A DNA stretch of 64,000 bases from Competibacter_A sp037045535. Its GTDB lineage: Bacteria; Pseudomonadota; Gammaproteobacteria; Competibacterales; Competibacteraceae. How positions within the stretch are numbered: the first letter of the stretch is position 1; each line of letters opens with the position of its first letter. Under the pieces are notes generated by a model. It was not told the origin of the DNA. It searched no databases and saw nothing but the letters and a program-made list of their open reading frames with translations. The stretch spans positions 372,001 through 436,000 of the forward strand of contig JBAOHI010000082.1 in assembly GCA_037045535.1 (NCBI GenBank), read 5' to 3'. Positions 54,116 through 62,222 of the stretch are shown piece by piece. The translations under genes and the position numbers were made by a program.

Positions 54116-54328
54116 ATGAAAGCTGAATTCACTGCTATTGTGAAAAAAGATGGCGACTGGTGGCTAGGTTGGGTTGAAGAAATACCCGGCGCTAATGCTC
54201 AAGAAAGAACAAAAGAAGAATTGCTGATTAGCCTAAGAGACGCTGTCATTGACATTCTAGAATTGAGAATTGAGGAGTCTCGTAGACGAGCAGAAAGGGA
54301 TTTTGAGGAGATTCCATTAGCGATATGA
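54116..54328 (+). CDS. hicB: HicB-like antitoxin
   Basis: A 70-residue protein with the HicB partially degraded RNase-H-like fold: EFTAIVKKDGDWWLGWVEEI, PGANAQERTKEELLISLRDA, VIDILELRIEESRRRAERDF. It lies 37 bases after a GTTAGGC R' box and overlaps the hicA start by ATGA. The antitoxin-first order is less common than hicAB but known. It is AT-rich compared with the core genome, suggesting transfer. Confidence 0.85.
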   Translation: MKAEFTAIVKKDGDWWLGWVEEIPGANAQERTKEELLISLRDAVIDILELRIEESRRRAERDFEEIPLAI

Positions 54329-54511
54329 AAAGAAGCAATCTCATTCAAACTTTTAATAAAGAATGGGTGTGTTTTGCTGAGGGAGGGCAGCAGGCACTCG
54401 ATTTGGAAAAACACAAATAACGGAGAAATGACAGCAGTGCCACGTCATAGTGAGATCAAGGAGTTTATGGCGCACAAAATTTGTAAAGACCTGAAAATTC
54501 AGTTGCCATAA
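54325..54511 (+). pseudogene. hicA: HicA-like mRNA interferase toxin, frameshifted
   Basis: The ATG overlaps the hicB stop. It begins MKRSNLIQ and then, after one extra A near 54350, continues in another frame as LLIKNGCVLLREGSRHSIWK, TAVPRHSEIKEFMAHKICKD and ends at 54511. The catalytic His of HicA toxins is in the SRHSIW segment, downstream of the shift. As written only a 32-residue nonsense product is made, so the toxin is likely dead. Confidence 0.75.
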
Positions 54512-54513
54512 GG

Positions 54514-54581
54514 GGCTGACAAGTCGCTTCAACCGCCCGTCCGCTTCGCTGAAGCAAAACGGCGGCTGAACTGCGTAGGTC
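54514..54581 (+). other. Degenerate attC site after hicBA
   Basis: R''-like GGCTGAC (54514-54520); L'' GTCGCTTCAACCGCC pairs partly with L' GGCGGCTGAACTGCG; R'-like GTAGGTC at 54575-54581. Confidence 0.5.
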
Positions 54582-54621
54582 AGGTTGCCGCCTTTTTAGC
54601 AACCCAACATTGAATCAACCC

Positions 54622-54681
54622 GCCTAACTGAAGCTTGCACCTGACCCTGCTTCGCGGAGCAGGTGAGGCAGAGCATTAGAT
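54622..54681 (+). other. Possible last attC remnant of the array
   Basis: GCCTAAC (54622-54628), an inner stem GCACCTG...CAGGTG with a CCTGCTTCGCGGAGCAGG core, and ATTAGAT at 54675-54681. It lies 32 bases before the radA stop and could mark the right edge of the array. Confidence 0.4.
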
Positions 54682-54713
54682 ACATGATCAGTTATTGCGA
54701 GTCCCCGCACTGG

Positions 54714-56090
54714 CTATAAATTTCCCATCACCTCGCCCAGCCGGCTGACGCCGCGCACCTCCAGGCCCTCCACCCGGTTACCGCGCCGGGGCAGGTTGGC
54801 ACGCGGTACGATGGCCTGTTTGAAACCGTGCTTGGCCGCTTCCCGCAACCGTTCTTCGCCATTCGGGACCGGGCGGATTTCCCCTGCCAGTCCGACTTCG
54901 CCAAATACCACCAGATCGGTCGGCAGTGGTCGATCGCGGAAACTCGACAAGGCAGCGAGCAGCACCGCCAAATCCGCCGCCGTCTCGTTGATTCGCACCC
55001 CGCCCACCGCATTGACATACACATCCTGATCGTACATCGCCACTCCGCCGTGCCGATGCAGCACCGCTAGCAACATCGCCAGCCGGTTCTGTTCCAGCCC
55101 CAGTGTCACCCGGCGCGGGTTGCCACCGTGGCATTCGTCCACCAGCGCCTGAATTTCCACCAACAAAGGTCGAGTGCCTTCGCGGGTGACCATGATGACG
55201 CTACCGGCCACTGGCGTCTCATGGCGCGATAGGAAAATCGCCGATGGGTTGGTGATTTCTTTCAGTCCAAGCTCAGTCATTGCGAACACACCCAGTTCGT
55301 TGACCGGCCCATAGCGGTTTTTCACGGCCCGCAACACTCGCAACCGGCCACTGGGGTCGCCCTCGAAATACAACACGGTGTCGACCATGTGCTCCAGCAC
55401 GCGCGGTCCAGCGATAGCGCCTTCCTTGGTGACGTGCCCGACCAGGAACAGCGCCGTGCCACTGGCCTTGGCAAAACGCACCAGCTGTGCAGCGCTTTCC
55501 CGCACCTGCGCCACCGATCCCGGCGCCGATTGCAACCGTTCGGTGAACACGGTCTGGATCGAGTCGATCACCATCGCTTGCGGTTGCTCGATTTCAGCGA
55601 CGGCTAGGATGCGCTCGGCGCAGATCTCCGGTAACAAACGCAAGCGATCCCGGGGCAATTGCAGGCGCCGGGCGCGTAAGCTGATTTGCTGCGGCGACTC
55701 CTCGCCGCTGACGTATAGTGTTCGATTATGAGCCGCCAGTTCCGCCAAAACTTGCAGGAGCAGGGTGGATTTACCGATGCCCGGATCACCGCCGATCAGC
55801 GTCACCGAACCATTGACTAACCCCCCGCCCAACACCCGGTCCAGTTCACCGTTACCGCAAGGCTGGCGGATTTCCGCTGTCGCATCCACCTTGTCCAGGG
55901 TTCGGATCTCGGCTCCGACCGTCGAACCGGCATAACCAGCGGGTTTACTGCCGCCTTTTGCGACCGATGGCGTTGCCAGAGTTTCCTGGAGGGTATTCCA
56001 GGCACCGCAATCACCGCACTGGCCCGACCATTTGCTGGTTTGCGCGCCACATTCGGTGCAGGCGTAGATCGTGCGGCCCTTACTGGCCAT
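54714..56090 (-). CDS. radA: DNA repair protein RadA (Sms)
   Basis: A 458-residue protein. The N-terminal zinc finger is YACTECGAQTSKWSGQCGDC. The RecA-like ATPase has Walker A GGDPGIGKSTLLLQV (about 100-114) and the RadA-specific KNRYGPVNELGVF motif. The C-terminal Lon-like domain reads DVYVNAVGGVRINETAADLA and FGEVGLAGEIRPV. It drives branch migration in recombination. It follows alr on the same strand with an 11-base overlap. Confidence 0.96.
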   Translation of the reverse strand: MASKGRTIYACTECGAQTSKWSGQCGDCGAWNTLQETLATPSVAKGGSKPAGYAGSTVGAEIRTLDKVDATAEIRQPCGNGELDRVLGGGLVNGSVTLIGGDPGIGKSTLLLQVLAELAAHNRTLYVSGEESPQQISLRARRLQLPRDRLRLLPEICAERILAVAEIEQPQAMVIDSIQTVFTERLQSAPGSVAQVRESAAQLVRFAKASGTALFLVGHVTKEGAIAGPRVLEHMVDTVLYFEGDPSGRLRVLRAVKNRYGPVNELGVFAMTELGLKEITNPSAIFLSRHETPVAGSVIMVTREGTRPLLVEIQALVDECHGGNPRRVTLGLEQNRLAMLLAVLHRHGGVAMYDQDVYVNAVGGVRINETAADLAVLLAALSSFRDRPLPTDLVVFGEVGLAGEIRPVPNGEERLREAAKHGFKQAIVPRANLPRRGNRVEGLEVRGVSRLGEVMGNL

Positions 56091-57168
56091 CGGCGGGAAT
56101 CACATCGCGTTTGACCCGTGCCGTTATCCCGCAAGTCAAGGTATAGGAGATGGTGCCGGCGAGTTGCGCGATGCGTTCCACTGGCAAACCCTCGCCCCAC
56201 AGTACGACCGGATCGCCGACCCGTGCCTCGGGATGCTGACGCAAATCGAGAGTGATCATATCCATCGACACTCGTCCGATCAGCGTCGCCTCCCGACCGT
56301 CGAGCAGTACCGGCGTCCCGGATAGGGCATGACGCGGATAGCCGTCACCATAGCCGATAGCGGCCACGCCCACATCCATATCTTCGGGACAGATCCAGGT
56401 TCCGCCGTAGCCGACCGGCTCACCTCGACGTAAGCGTTTGATCGCGATCAGACGGGTGCTGAGGGTCATGACCGGGCGCAGGTTCTCGTCAGGGGCGAGA
56501 CTGTCCACGAACGGCGAGGCACCGTATAGCATGATGCCGGGTCGCACCCAGTCGAAATGGGTTTGCGGCCAGCCCAGAATCGCGGCGGAATTGGCCAGCG
56601 ACCGTTCTCCCGGTAGCCCGGCGGTCGCGGTCTCGAAACATTGCAATTGGTTGAGAGTATCGGGGCGACTCCGCTCGTCGGCCCTCGCTAGATGGCTCAT
56701 CAGGCCAAGGTCCGGGCGAACGGCCGGGCAGTCACGCAGGCGTCGCCAAATGGCGGGAACCGTCTCCGGCTCCAGGCCCAGCCGGTGCATCCCGGTATCG
56801 ACCTTCAGCCAGACTCGCAGCGGCCATTCCAATCGGGCGCGTTCCAACATCGCAACCTGCTCAGGATGGTGGACGGCCATTTCAAGGTTATGACGGGCGC
56901 ACACGGGTAGTTCCGCTGCCTCGAACACACCCTCCAACAGCAAAATCGGCCGGTCGATGCCCGCCTCGCGCAAGATCAGCGCTTCCTCGACGCAAGCTAC
57001 GGCGAAGGCATCGGCGTCCAGAGTCCGCGCGACTCGGACCAAGCCGTGGCCGTAGCCTTCGGCTTTAACGGCGGCCGCCACCCGCCGGCGCGGGGCGGCT
57101 TCTCTGACCCGCCGCAGATTGTGAACCAGCGCCCCCAGATCGAGACGGACTGTGGTTGCTCGACTCAT
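56080..57168 (-). CDS. alr: Alanine racemase
   Basis: A 362-residue PLP enzyme that makes D-alanine for peptidoglycan. The PLP-Lys is in AAAVKAEGYGHGLVRVA (about residue 36). RPGIMLYGASPF, GYGDGYPRHALSG and GRVSMDMITLDL are typical Alr motifs. The ATG at 57168 fits the family N-terminus (MSRATTVRLDLGALVHNLR); the frame is open further to 57327 but would overlap dnaB more deeply. Even so, it overlaps the annotated dnaB end by 104 bases. Confidence 0.94.
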   Translation of the reverse strand: MSRATTVRLDLGALVHNLRRVREAAPRRRVAAAVKAEGYGHGLVRVARTLDADAFAVACVEEALILREAGIDRPILLLEGVFEAAELPVCARHNLEMAVHHPEQVAMLERARLEWPLRVWLKVDTGMHRLGLEPETVPAIWRRLRDCPAVRPDLGLMSHLARADERSRPDTLNQLQCFETATAGLPGERSLANSAAILGWPQTHFDWVRPGIMLYGASPFVDSLAPDENLRPVMTLSTRLIAIKRLRRGEPVGYGGTWICPEDMDVGVAAIGYGDGYPRHALSGTPVLLDGREATLIGRVSMDMITLDLRQHPEARVGDPVVLWGEGLPVERIAQLAGTISYTLTCGITARVKRDVIPADGQ

Positions 57169-58564
57169 GACTGGAACCCGAGGAGTAGGATTCAGAAGCG
57201 TAACTTTCAAAACGGGTATATTGCCCCAGAAAGGTAAGGGGAACCATCCCGATGGGACCGTTGCGTTGCTTGGCGATGATAATCTCAGCCTTCCCCTTGT
57301 CAGGGCTGTCGGGATTGTAAACTTCATCGCGATAGATGAAGCAAATCAGGTCCGCATCCTGTTCGATGGCACCCGATTCGCGCAAGTCCGACATAATCGG
57401 CCGTTTGTCGCCGCGCTGCTCTAAGGTACGATTGAGCTGGGACAGCGCCAGGATCGGCACCGACAATTCCTTGGCCAACGCTTTGAGTGAGCGGGAAATT
57501 TCGGACACCTCGGTCGCTCGATTCTCGTTAGTGCCGGGCACCTGCATCAGCTGGAGATAATCCACCACGATCAGCCCCAACTGTCCTTCCTGCCGGTACA
57601 AGCGGCGGGCGCGCGCCCGGAGTTCATTAGGGCTGAGATTGGAGCTGTCGTCGATGAACAGGCGCGCCTCCGACAGCATACTGACCGCCGAGGTGACCCG
57701 CGGCCAATCCTCTTCCTCCAGCCGGCCGGTGCGTACCTTGTGCTGATCGATTCGTCCAAGCGAGGAGATCAAGCGCATGATCAGGCTCTCGCCCGGCATT
57801 TCCATGCTGAACACCGCTACCGGGCATCGGCTTTGAATAGCCGCGAACTCGGCGATGTTCATGGCGAAGGCAGTTTTGCCCATCGAAGGCCGGCCGGCGA
57901 TGACAATCAAGTCCCCGCGTTGCAGACCGGCGGTTTTATCGTCGAAATCATGCCAGCCGGTCGCGATGCCCGTGATGGGGTTATTGTGTTGGAACAGTAT
58001 GTCGATCCGTTCGACCGTGCGGGTTAGCAGATCCTTGATGCCGGTGAAACCTTGCTGGGTACGCTGTCCGTGCTCCGCAATGGCGAACACTCGTTTCTCT
58101 GCGTCGTCCACCAGTTGCTTGGTGTCGCGACCCCTGGGATCGTAAGCGCTGTCCGCGATCTCGGTGGCCGTTCGGATCAGATCACGGCGGATCGCCCGTT
58201 CGCGGACAATGTCGCCATAGGCCCGGACATTGGCCGCGCTGGGTGTGTCTCGCGCCAGAACGCCCAGATAAGCGAATCCCCCTGCGTCTTCCAGCTGATT
58301 GTTGTCCTCCAGCCATTCGGCCAGGGTCAGCAGGTCGAAAGGTTGGCCATTCTCCGACAAGTGGCGGATGGCGCGGAAAATCAAGCGATGATCGTTGCGA
58401 TAAAAGTCGCTCTCATCCAGGCGATCGGCGATTTGATCCCAGGTCGCATTATCCAGCATCAGGCCACCCAGCACCGCCTGCTCCGCTTCGAGCGAATGCG
58501 GCGGTACCCGCAGCGCTTCCGCGGCGGCGTCCTTTCGATTGGGAAACGGGGTGACAGGCTGCAA
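57065..58564 (-). CDS. dnaB: Replicative DNA helicase DnaB
   Basis: A 499-residue helicase. The N-terminal domain reads VPPHSLEAEQAVLGGLMLDN. The RecA-like domain has Walker A GRPSMGKTAFAMNIAEF (about 213-225), DYLQLMQVPG and AKQRNGPIGMVPLTFLGQYTR at the normal C-terminus. About 45 more residues, rich in Ser and Gly (SESYSSGSSHESSNHSPSRS), extend beyond the usual end and run 104 bases into alr. The operon order rplI-dnaB-alr-radA is conserved in the region. Confidence 0.95.
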   Translation of the reverse strand: MQPVTPFPNRKDAAAEALRVPPHSLEAEQAVLGGLMLDNATWDQIADRLDESDFYRNDHRLIFRAIRHLSENGQPFDLLTLAEWLEDNNQLEDAGGFAYLGVLARDTPSAANVRAYGDIVRERAIRRDLIRTATEIADSAYDPRGRDTKQLVDDAEKRVFAIAEHGQRTQQGFTGIKDLLTRTVERIDILFQHNNPITGIATGWHDFDDKTAGLQRGDLIVIAGRPSMGKTAFAMNIAEFAAIQSRCPVAVFSMEMPGESLIMRLISSLGRIDQHKVRTGRLEEEDWPRVTSAVSMLSEARLFIDDSSNLSPNELRARARRLYRQEGQLGLIVVDYLQLMQVPGTNENRATEVSEISRSLKALAKELSVPILALSQLNRTLEQRGDKRPIMSDLRESGAIEQDADLICFIYRDEVYNPDSPDKGKAEIIIAKQRNGPIGMVPLTFLGQYTRFESYASESYSSGSSHESSNHSPSRSGGAGSQSAAGQRSRPAPAGGGRR

Positions 58565-58657
58565 TGACGGAACTCTCGGAACGGGACCGACAATCCGCCG
58601 TCCGCCGCGACACTATCCGACGGTACGGCCTTGAAGTTCCCCAGTGGGAGTAGGGCA

Positions 58658-58690
58658 TCTCGCCCGACAACAAGGTCCTGTCGGGCGAGA
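58658..58690. other. Perfect 12-bp inverted repeat between rplI and dnaB
   Basis: TCTCGCCCGACA (58658-58669) and TGTCGGGCGAGA (58679-58690) with a 9-base loop. There is no T run on either side, so it may be an mRNA processing or attenuation hairpin between the two minus-strand genes. Confidence 0.5.
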
Positions 58691-58749
58691 TCCATGCGGA
58701 GAACGCATTAAGTGTAGCCGATCCGCCGCACGGATGACCCGCTGGATTA

Positions 58750-59199
58750 TCAGGTTTCAGCGATGATGTTGACCCGGATTTGGGTCTTGACCTCGTTGTG
58801 GAGGTGCAAATCCACATCGTACTCGCCAATCTGGCGGATCGAGCCAGTGGGAAGCCGCACTTCGTGCTTTTGCAGATCGATACCGGCCGCGGACACGGCA
58901 TTGGCGATATCAGCCGCGCCCACCGAACCGAATAAGCGGCCTTCGCTGCCTGTTTTCACCGACATCGTGACGATCAATTCGGCCAGTTGGATGGCGCGAG
59001 CGCTGGCTATGGCCAGCGCGTTGGCGGCGATTCGTTCCAGTTCGGCACGTCGGGCTTCGAAGCGGGCAAGGTTAGCCGGGGTGGCTTCAGTGGCCTTGCC
59101 CTTGGGGATCAGGAAATTGCGGGCGTAACCCGGTTTGACCTTGACCCGATCCCCCAATGCGCCCAGATTGGCGACTTTTTCCAGCAAAATGATTTCCAT
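58750..59199 (-). CDS. rplI: 50S ribosomal protein L9
   Basis: A 149-residue protein with the L9 signature at the N-terminus (MEIILLEKVANLGALGDRVK then VKPGYARNFLIPKGKA) and the C-terminal domain GRLFGSVGAADIANAV and HEVRLPTGSIRQIGEYDVDL. The ATG at 59199 is the family start; the longer open frame to 59280 would run into the DUF2232 gene. It is part of the rpsF-priB-rpsR-DUF2232-rplI run. Confidence 0.96.
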   Translation of the reverse strand: MEIILLEKVANLGALGDRVKVKPGYARNFLIPKGKATEATPANLARFEARRAELERIAANALAIASARAIQLAELIVTMSVKTGSEGRLFGSVGAADIANAVSAAGIDLQKHEVRLPTGSIRQIGEYDVDLHLHNEVKTQIRVNIIAET

Positions 59200-59218
59200 C
59201 AGTAGCTCCAGGATACTT

Positions 59219-60133
59219 TCAATGGTTGCCCGGCCGAGGTCGGACGCGGTTTCGGAAATCGGCCCAGGCATCGGCGACACCCAACGCCATCACGACCTGC
59301 GACAGCAGCGGAATTAGCAACAGGTAAAACAGTACCAGCCAGGCGGGCGAGAGTTGCAGCTTGAATAGCACGGCGTGAACCAAGGCGATGCCCTGCACGG
59401 TGTAAAGCGTTCCTAAGACCAACGCAATGTTGGTCAGCGGCGGCCAGCCGGACAGGATTGCCGCGCCAAAGGCGAGCAGGGTCAACATCGCAAGGGATCG
59501 GCCAAGGCGTAGGTCCTGGAACTCGGGGCGAAAGCCGCCAGGATTGAACAGCGTGGCTTGCCACCCACGACCCAGGAGCAACGATGCCAAAACAGCCAAC
59601 AGCGCCGCACCCACCACTTGACCAACGAAGTATGGTGCCCAATCTTCGAGCAACGTCAGCAGTTGATCCAGCGTGGCACGATCCGATGCTTGCCCCAGTG
59701 ACGGATCGGCCAATTCTCGCCGCAGTTGCTCCAGTATGTTGTTCCACCAAACCGTCGGATCACCCAGCGTCAAGTAGAAACCCACCACGGCCAGTACGCC
59801 CAACAATGCGGCCGCTTGAAACGTTCGGGACAGTGAGATCGTGTGACGGAGTACCAGCGCCAACAGCCACAGTGGAAGCCAGCAGAGCAATAGCACGAGC
59901 GTGATCAGCCACCACCCGCCGAACGCCAACCAAGTTAAACCGACGGCACCGATTCCCCCCAGGGCCATCACTAGCGCCCCCTCGATCGGCCCTTGGCGCA
60001 GAGTCACCAACGCGATGGTCGCACCGGCCACGATCAGGAACGGCGGGAACAGCCAAAACAATACCGCTGCGGTTGCGGCGACCAGTGCCGCCGGCAACCG
60101 ACCCCGCATGATGAATGCGGCAAGCGACTGCAT
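59219..60133 (-). CDS. DUF2232 membrane protein
   Basis: A 304-residue membrane protein with about eight hydrophobic segments, opening MQSLAAFIMRGRLPAALVAA. The C-terminal part (LVHAVLFKLQLSPAWLVLFY, LLIPLLSQVVMALGVADAW) and its place between rpsR and rplI match the DUF2232 (YybS-like) family found in many proteobacteria. Function unknown. Confidence 0.85.
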   Translation of the reverse strand: MQSLAAFIMRGRLPAALVAATAAVLFWLFPPFLIVAGATIALVTLRQGPIEGALVMALGGIGAVGLTWLAFGGWWLITLVLLLCWLPLWLLALVLRHTISLSRTFQAAALLGVLAVVGFYLTLGDPTVWWNNILEQLRRELADPSLGQASDRATLDQLLTLLEDWAPYFVGQVVGAALLAVLASLLLGRGWQATLFNPGGFRPEFQDLRLGRSLAMLTLLAFGAAILSGWPPLTNIALVLGTLYTVQGIALVHAVLFKLQLSPAWLVLFYLLLIPLLSQVVMALGVADAWADFRNRVRPRPGNH

Positions 60134-60175
60134 CGCAAGCGTTGCTAGCGACGGTTGGAGTCAGTGAGTAAAGGC

Positions 60176-60400
60176 TTAATGCCGGTCGCAGTAGGGCAGC
60201 AACGCCAAGAACCGGGCACGCTTGATCGCAACCGACAGCTGGCGCTGGTAGCGGGTTTTGGTTCCGGTAATGCGGCTCGGCACAATCTTGCCAGTCTCGG
60301 TGATGTAGTTCTTAAGAGTGGCGATATCCTTGTAATCGATTTCCTTGACGCCTTCGGCGGTGAAGCGACAGAATTTCTTGCGGCGGAAAAAACGCGACAT
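60176..60400 (-). CDS. rpsR: 30S ribosomal protein S18
   Basis: A 74-residue protein: MSRFFRRKKFCRFTAEGVKE, YKDIATLKNYITETGKIVPS and RITGTKTRYQRQLSVAIKRA are the S18 signatures. Length and position between priB and DUF2232 are standard. Confidence 0.97.
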   Translation of the reverse strand: MSRFFRRKKFCRFTAEGVKEIDYKDIATLKNYITETGKIVPSRITGTKTRYQRQLSVAIKRARFLALLPYCDRH

Positions 60401-60432
60401 GATGGATGGATCCTCGAAATGTGTCTATCAGG

Positions 60433-60762
60433 TCATTCGATATCGATAAGCTCGATATGAGCGGCGTGCAAAACCAAGCGGTATTCGCCTTCGCGGTTAT
60501 TGGCCCGGCCGATGAAACCGCGCACTCGCACCCGGGCTCTAGGTGGTAGCCCTCGAACCGTTTCGGCCACTGGCTCGCCACAGGCCACCACCGGAATCCG
60601 GCAGTGTACCTCTCGGGCGAAACCCGCTTCTATCTGCCCAGAACGGTGTTCCAGCAAAAAGTGGCTGATGGCGATGCCGGCTGGCGAAGTCCGGGTCTGG
60701 CAGGGTCCAACCACTTCACCGGCGATGATGAGGCAGTTGTCGGCGGAGGGTGCCACGGACAT
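60433..60762 (-). CDS. priB: Primosomal replication protein N (PriB)
   Basis: A 109-residue single OB-fold protein (NCLIIAGEVVGPCQTRTSPA, GIAISHFLLEHRSGQIEAGF, RARVRVRGFIGRANNREGEY). It acts in PriA-dependent restart of replication forks. Its place between rpsF and rpsR is the classical location and supports the call. Confidence 0.93.
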   Translation of the reverse strand: MSVAPSADNCLIIAGEVVGPCQTRTSPAGIAISHFLLEHRSGQIEAGFAREVHCRIPVVACGEPVAETVRGLPPRARVRVRGFIGRANNREGEYRLVLHAAHIELIDIE

Positions 60763-60786
60763 GGCGACTTAGCGAAAGCGACGGAC

Positions 60787-61215
60787 TCAAGCAGCCTCAG
60801 CGGTGTTATCGATCTCGTCGTCGTCAACTTCGTCACGATCGGCAGAGTCGCCGCGATCCCCTTGGCTGTCCCGATCGCTGTGGCTTTCGCGCTCGTCACG
60901 GGATTTAATCAGCGGCGAGGGTTCGGTTTCGGGGCCATCGCGCTGAATCACGAGATTGCGGATCACGGCGTCGTTGAACCGAAACGCGCTTTGCATTTCG
61001 CGCAGTACCGTCAGGCTGCATTCAACGTTCATCAGAACGTAGTGCGCCTTGTGTATCTTATTGATCGGGTAGGCCAGCTGGCGCCGACCCCAGTCTTCCA
61101 GGCGATGAATTTGCCCGCCGTCTTCTTCGATCATCGCGCGATAGCGCTCGATCATCGCGGGAACCTGCTCGCTCTGGTCGGGATGAACCAGAAACACGAT
61201 TTCGTAATGTCGCAT
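60787..61215 (-). CDS. rpsF: 30S ribosomal protein S6
   Basis: A 142-residue protein. The S6 core reads MRHYEIVFLVHPDQSEQVPA, HRLEDWGRRQLAYPINKIHK, AHYVLMNVECSLTVLREMQS. A charged Ser/Arg/Asp/Glu tail of about 40 residues ends in EVDDDEIDNTAEAA, longer than in many species. It is first in the ribosomal run on the minus strand. Confidence 0.97.
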   Translation of the reverse strand: MRHYEIVFLVHPDQSEQVPAMIERYRAMIEEDGGQIHRLEDWGRRQLAYPINKIHKAHYVLMNVECSLTVLREMQSAFRFNDAVIRNLVIQRDGPETEPSPLIKSRDERESHSDRDSQGDRGDSADRDEVDDDEIDNTAEAA

Positions 61216-61301
61216 TAAAGCTCCTTACGGATAAAATAAGCCTCCCACAATGCGGTGAGGCAAGGAGTCGCGGCCCGTCCGGGCTGCAAGGGGCGAATAT
61301 T

Positions 61302-62198
61302 CTATGGGGAAAGCCGCGACCGCGCAACGCCAGGCGGCGCGACGAACATGCCGACGGCGAACAAGGTGATTCTCGGACAGTTTTGCCAGCAACTATCGAT
61401 GGATAGGACGGGGATGACGGTCGCGGTATCCGGCAATGTTTCCGCGAATAGCTTGAATGCTGGGCCGAGATCGGCTGCTTGGCAATCGCTATCCCCGTGG
61501 ATCACCACCAGCAATCCCTTAGTCCGGTCGGGCTTGAAACCCCGCTCATGCAAATCGGCCAGCGCCGCGCGAGCCGCCGTCTGGACGCGTTCGGGGTCAA
61601 GTGGCTCTGCCACAGTAGCGGTGGCGATCCGTAACGGTTGGTGTGTTCCACTCAATGCGCCGATGAACGCGCCGATATCGATAGGGATGGCGTTCGATTG
61701 GGCTAAAGCTCCAACCAGATCGGTTAAGGCGGTATCGAGCAATTCACGCCATTGCGATGATGCCGGATCGCCGGGCCAGTGGGCGATGCAATCCAATTCC
61801 GCGAGTAGCTCCGGCTTGAGTCGGGCCGGCTGACCGGCGGGTGGCGGCAGCACGATCCCTAGCACCAGCGTTGGCCGCTCTTTCAGCAGGCCGAGCTTGA
61901 GGCTGAGGTGTTCGGTCTTGTCATGGTGTTCGGCGCCGACGATGACGATAGCCAGTAATTCGCAAGCGGAGAAGTCGGGCACAGTCGTGGTATTGCCGAT
62001 CCATTGGACGCGTTGTGCGGGTTCGCTTTCCAGTTGGCGATACTCGGGATCGTGGTCGATCAAAAATGCTTGGGCGCCGGGCAAATCCTGCTGAAATAGC
62101 CGTTGAATCTGCTCGCAGCCACGTTGCCCGAGCCCGATCAGTGCAACTTGGAATTCGGTTGTGCCTCCGTCCGATGAGAAAGGTGAATCGAATATCAT
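61302..62198 (-). CDS. Unknown protein, possibly a divergent FtsZ/tubulin-like fold
   Basis: About 298 residues. The N-terminal part (FQVALIGLGQRGCEQIQRLF, AQAFLIDHDPEYRQL, ACELLAIVIVGAEHHDKTEH) and the C-terminal part (RVQTAARAALADLHERGF, LLVVIHGDSDCQAADLGPAF, NCPRITLFAVGMFV) resemble, in layout, the two halves of FtsZ-like proteins: a nucleotide-binding Rossmann-type start and a later helix-sheet domain. The canonical tubulin GGGTG(S/T)G loop is not present, so GTP binding is doubtful. It is not a housekeeping FtsZ. The start could also be the GTG at 62240; I prefer the ATG at 62198. It is divergent from the ThiW-like gene. Confidence 0.5.
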   Translation of the reverse strand: MIFDSPFSSDGGTTEFQVALIGLGQRGCEQIQRLFQQDLPGAQAFLIDHDPEYRQLESEPAQRVQWIGNTTTVPDFSACELLAIVIVGAEHHDKTEHLSLKLGLLKERPTLVLGIVLPPPAGQPARLKPELLAELDCIAHWPGDPASSQWRELLDTALTDLVGALAQSNAIPIDIGAFIGALSGTHQPLRIATATVAEPLDPERVQTAARAALADLHERGFKPDRTKGLLVVIHGDSDCQAADLGPAFKLFAETLPDTATVIPVLSIDSCWQNCPRITLFAVGMFVAPPGVARSRLSP

Positions 62199-62222
62199 GG
62201 TTTTTTTATCGATAGCGTTGCG

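Larger units (their letters stand above)
49520..54681. mobile_element. Integron cassette array lacking an integrase in the window (CALIN)
   Basis: About 5.2 kb of small genes separated by attC recombination sites. Three attC sites have intact R''/L''/L'/R' boxes with an extra unpaired base in L''; at least three more are degenerate. R'' boxes match the R' that opens each cassette (TTAGCC with GGCTAAC; TTAGGC with GCCTAAC), the expected cassette logic. Gene orientation is uniform (plus). Contents: four copies of a 155-bp structured unit, a nucleotidyltransferase-like pseudogene, a secreted-protein gene split by an IS200-type element, an unknown gene, higBA and hicBA. No intI-type tyrosine recombinase is encoded in the window. 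Left neighbour: the FTR1 gene; right neighbour: radA. The integron reading is inferred from sequence patterns, without a covariance-model search. Confidence 0.75.
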
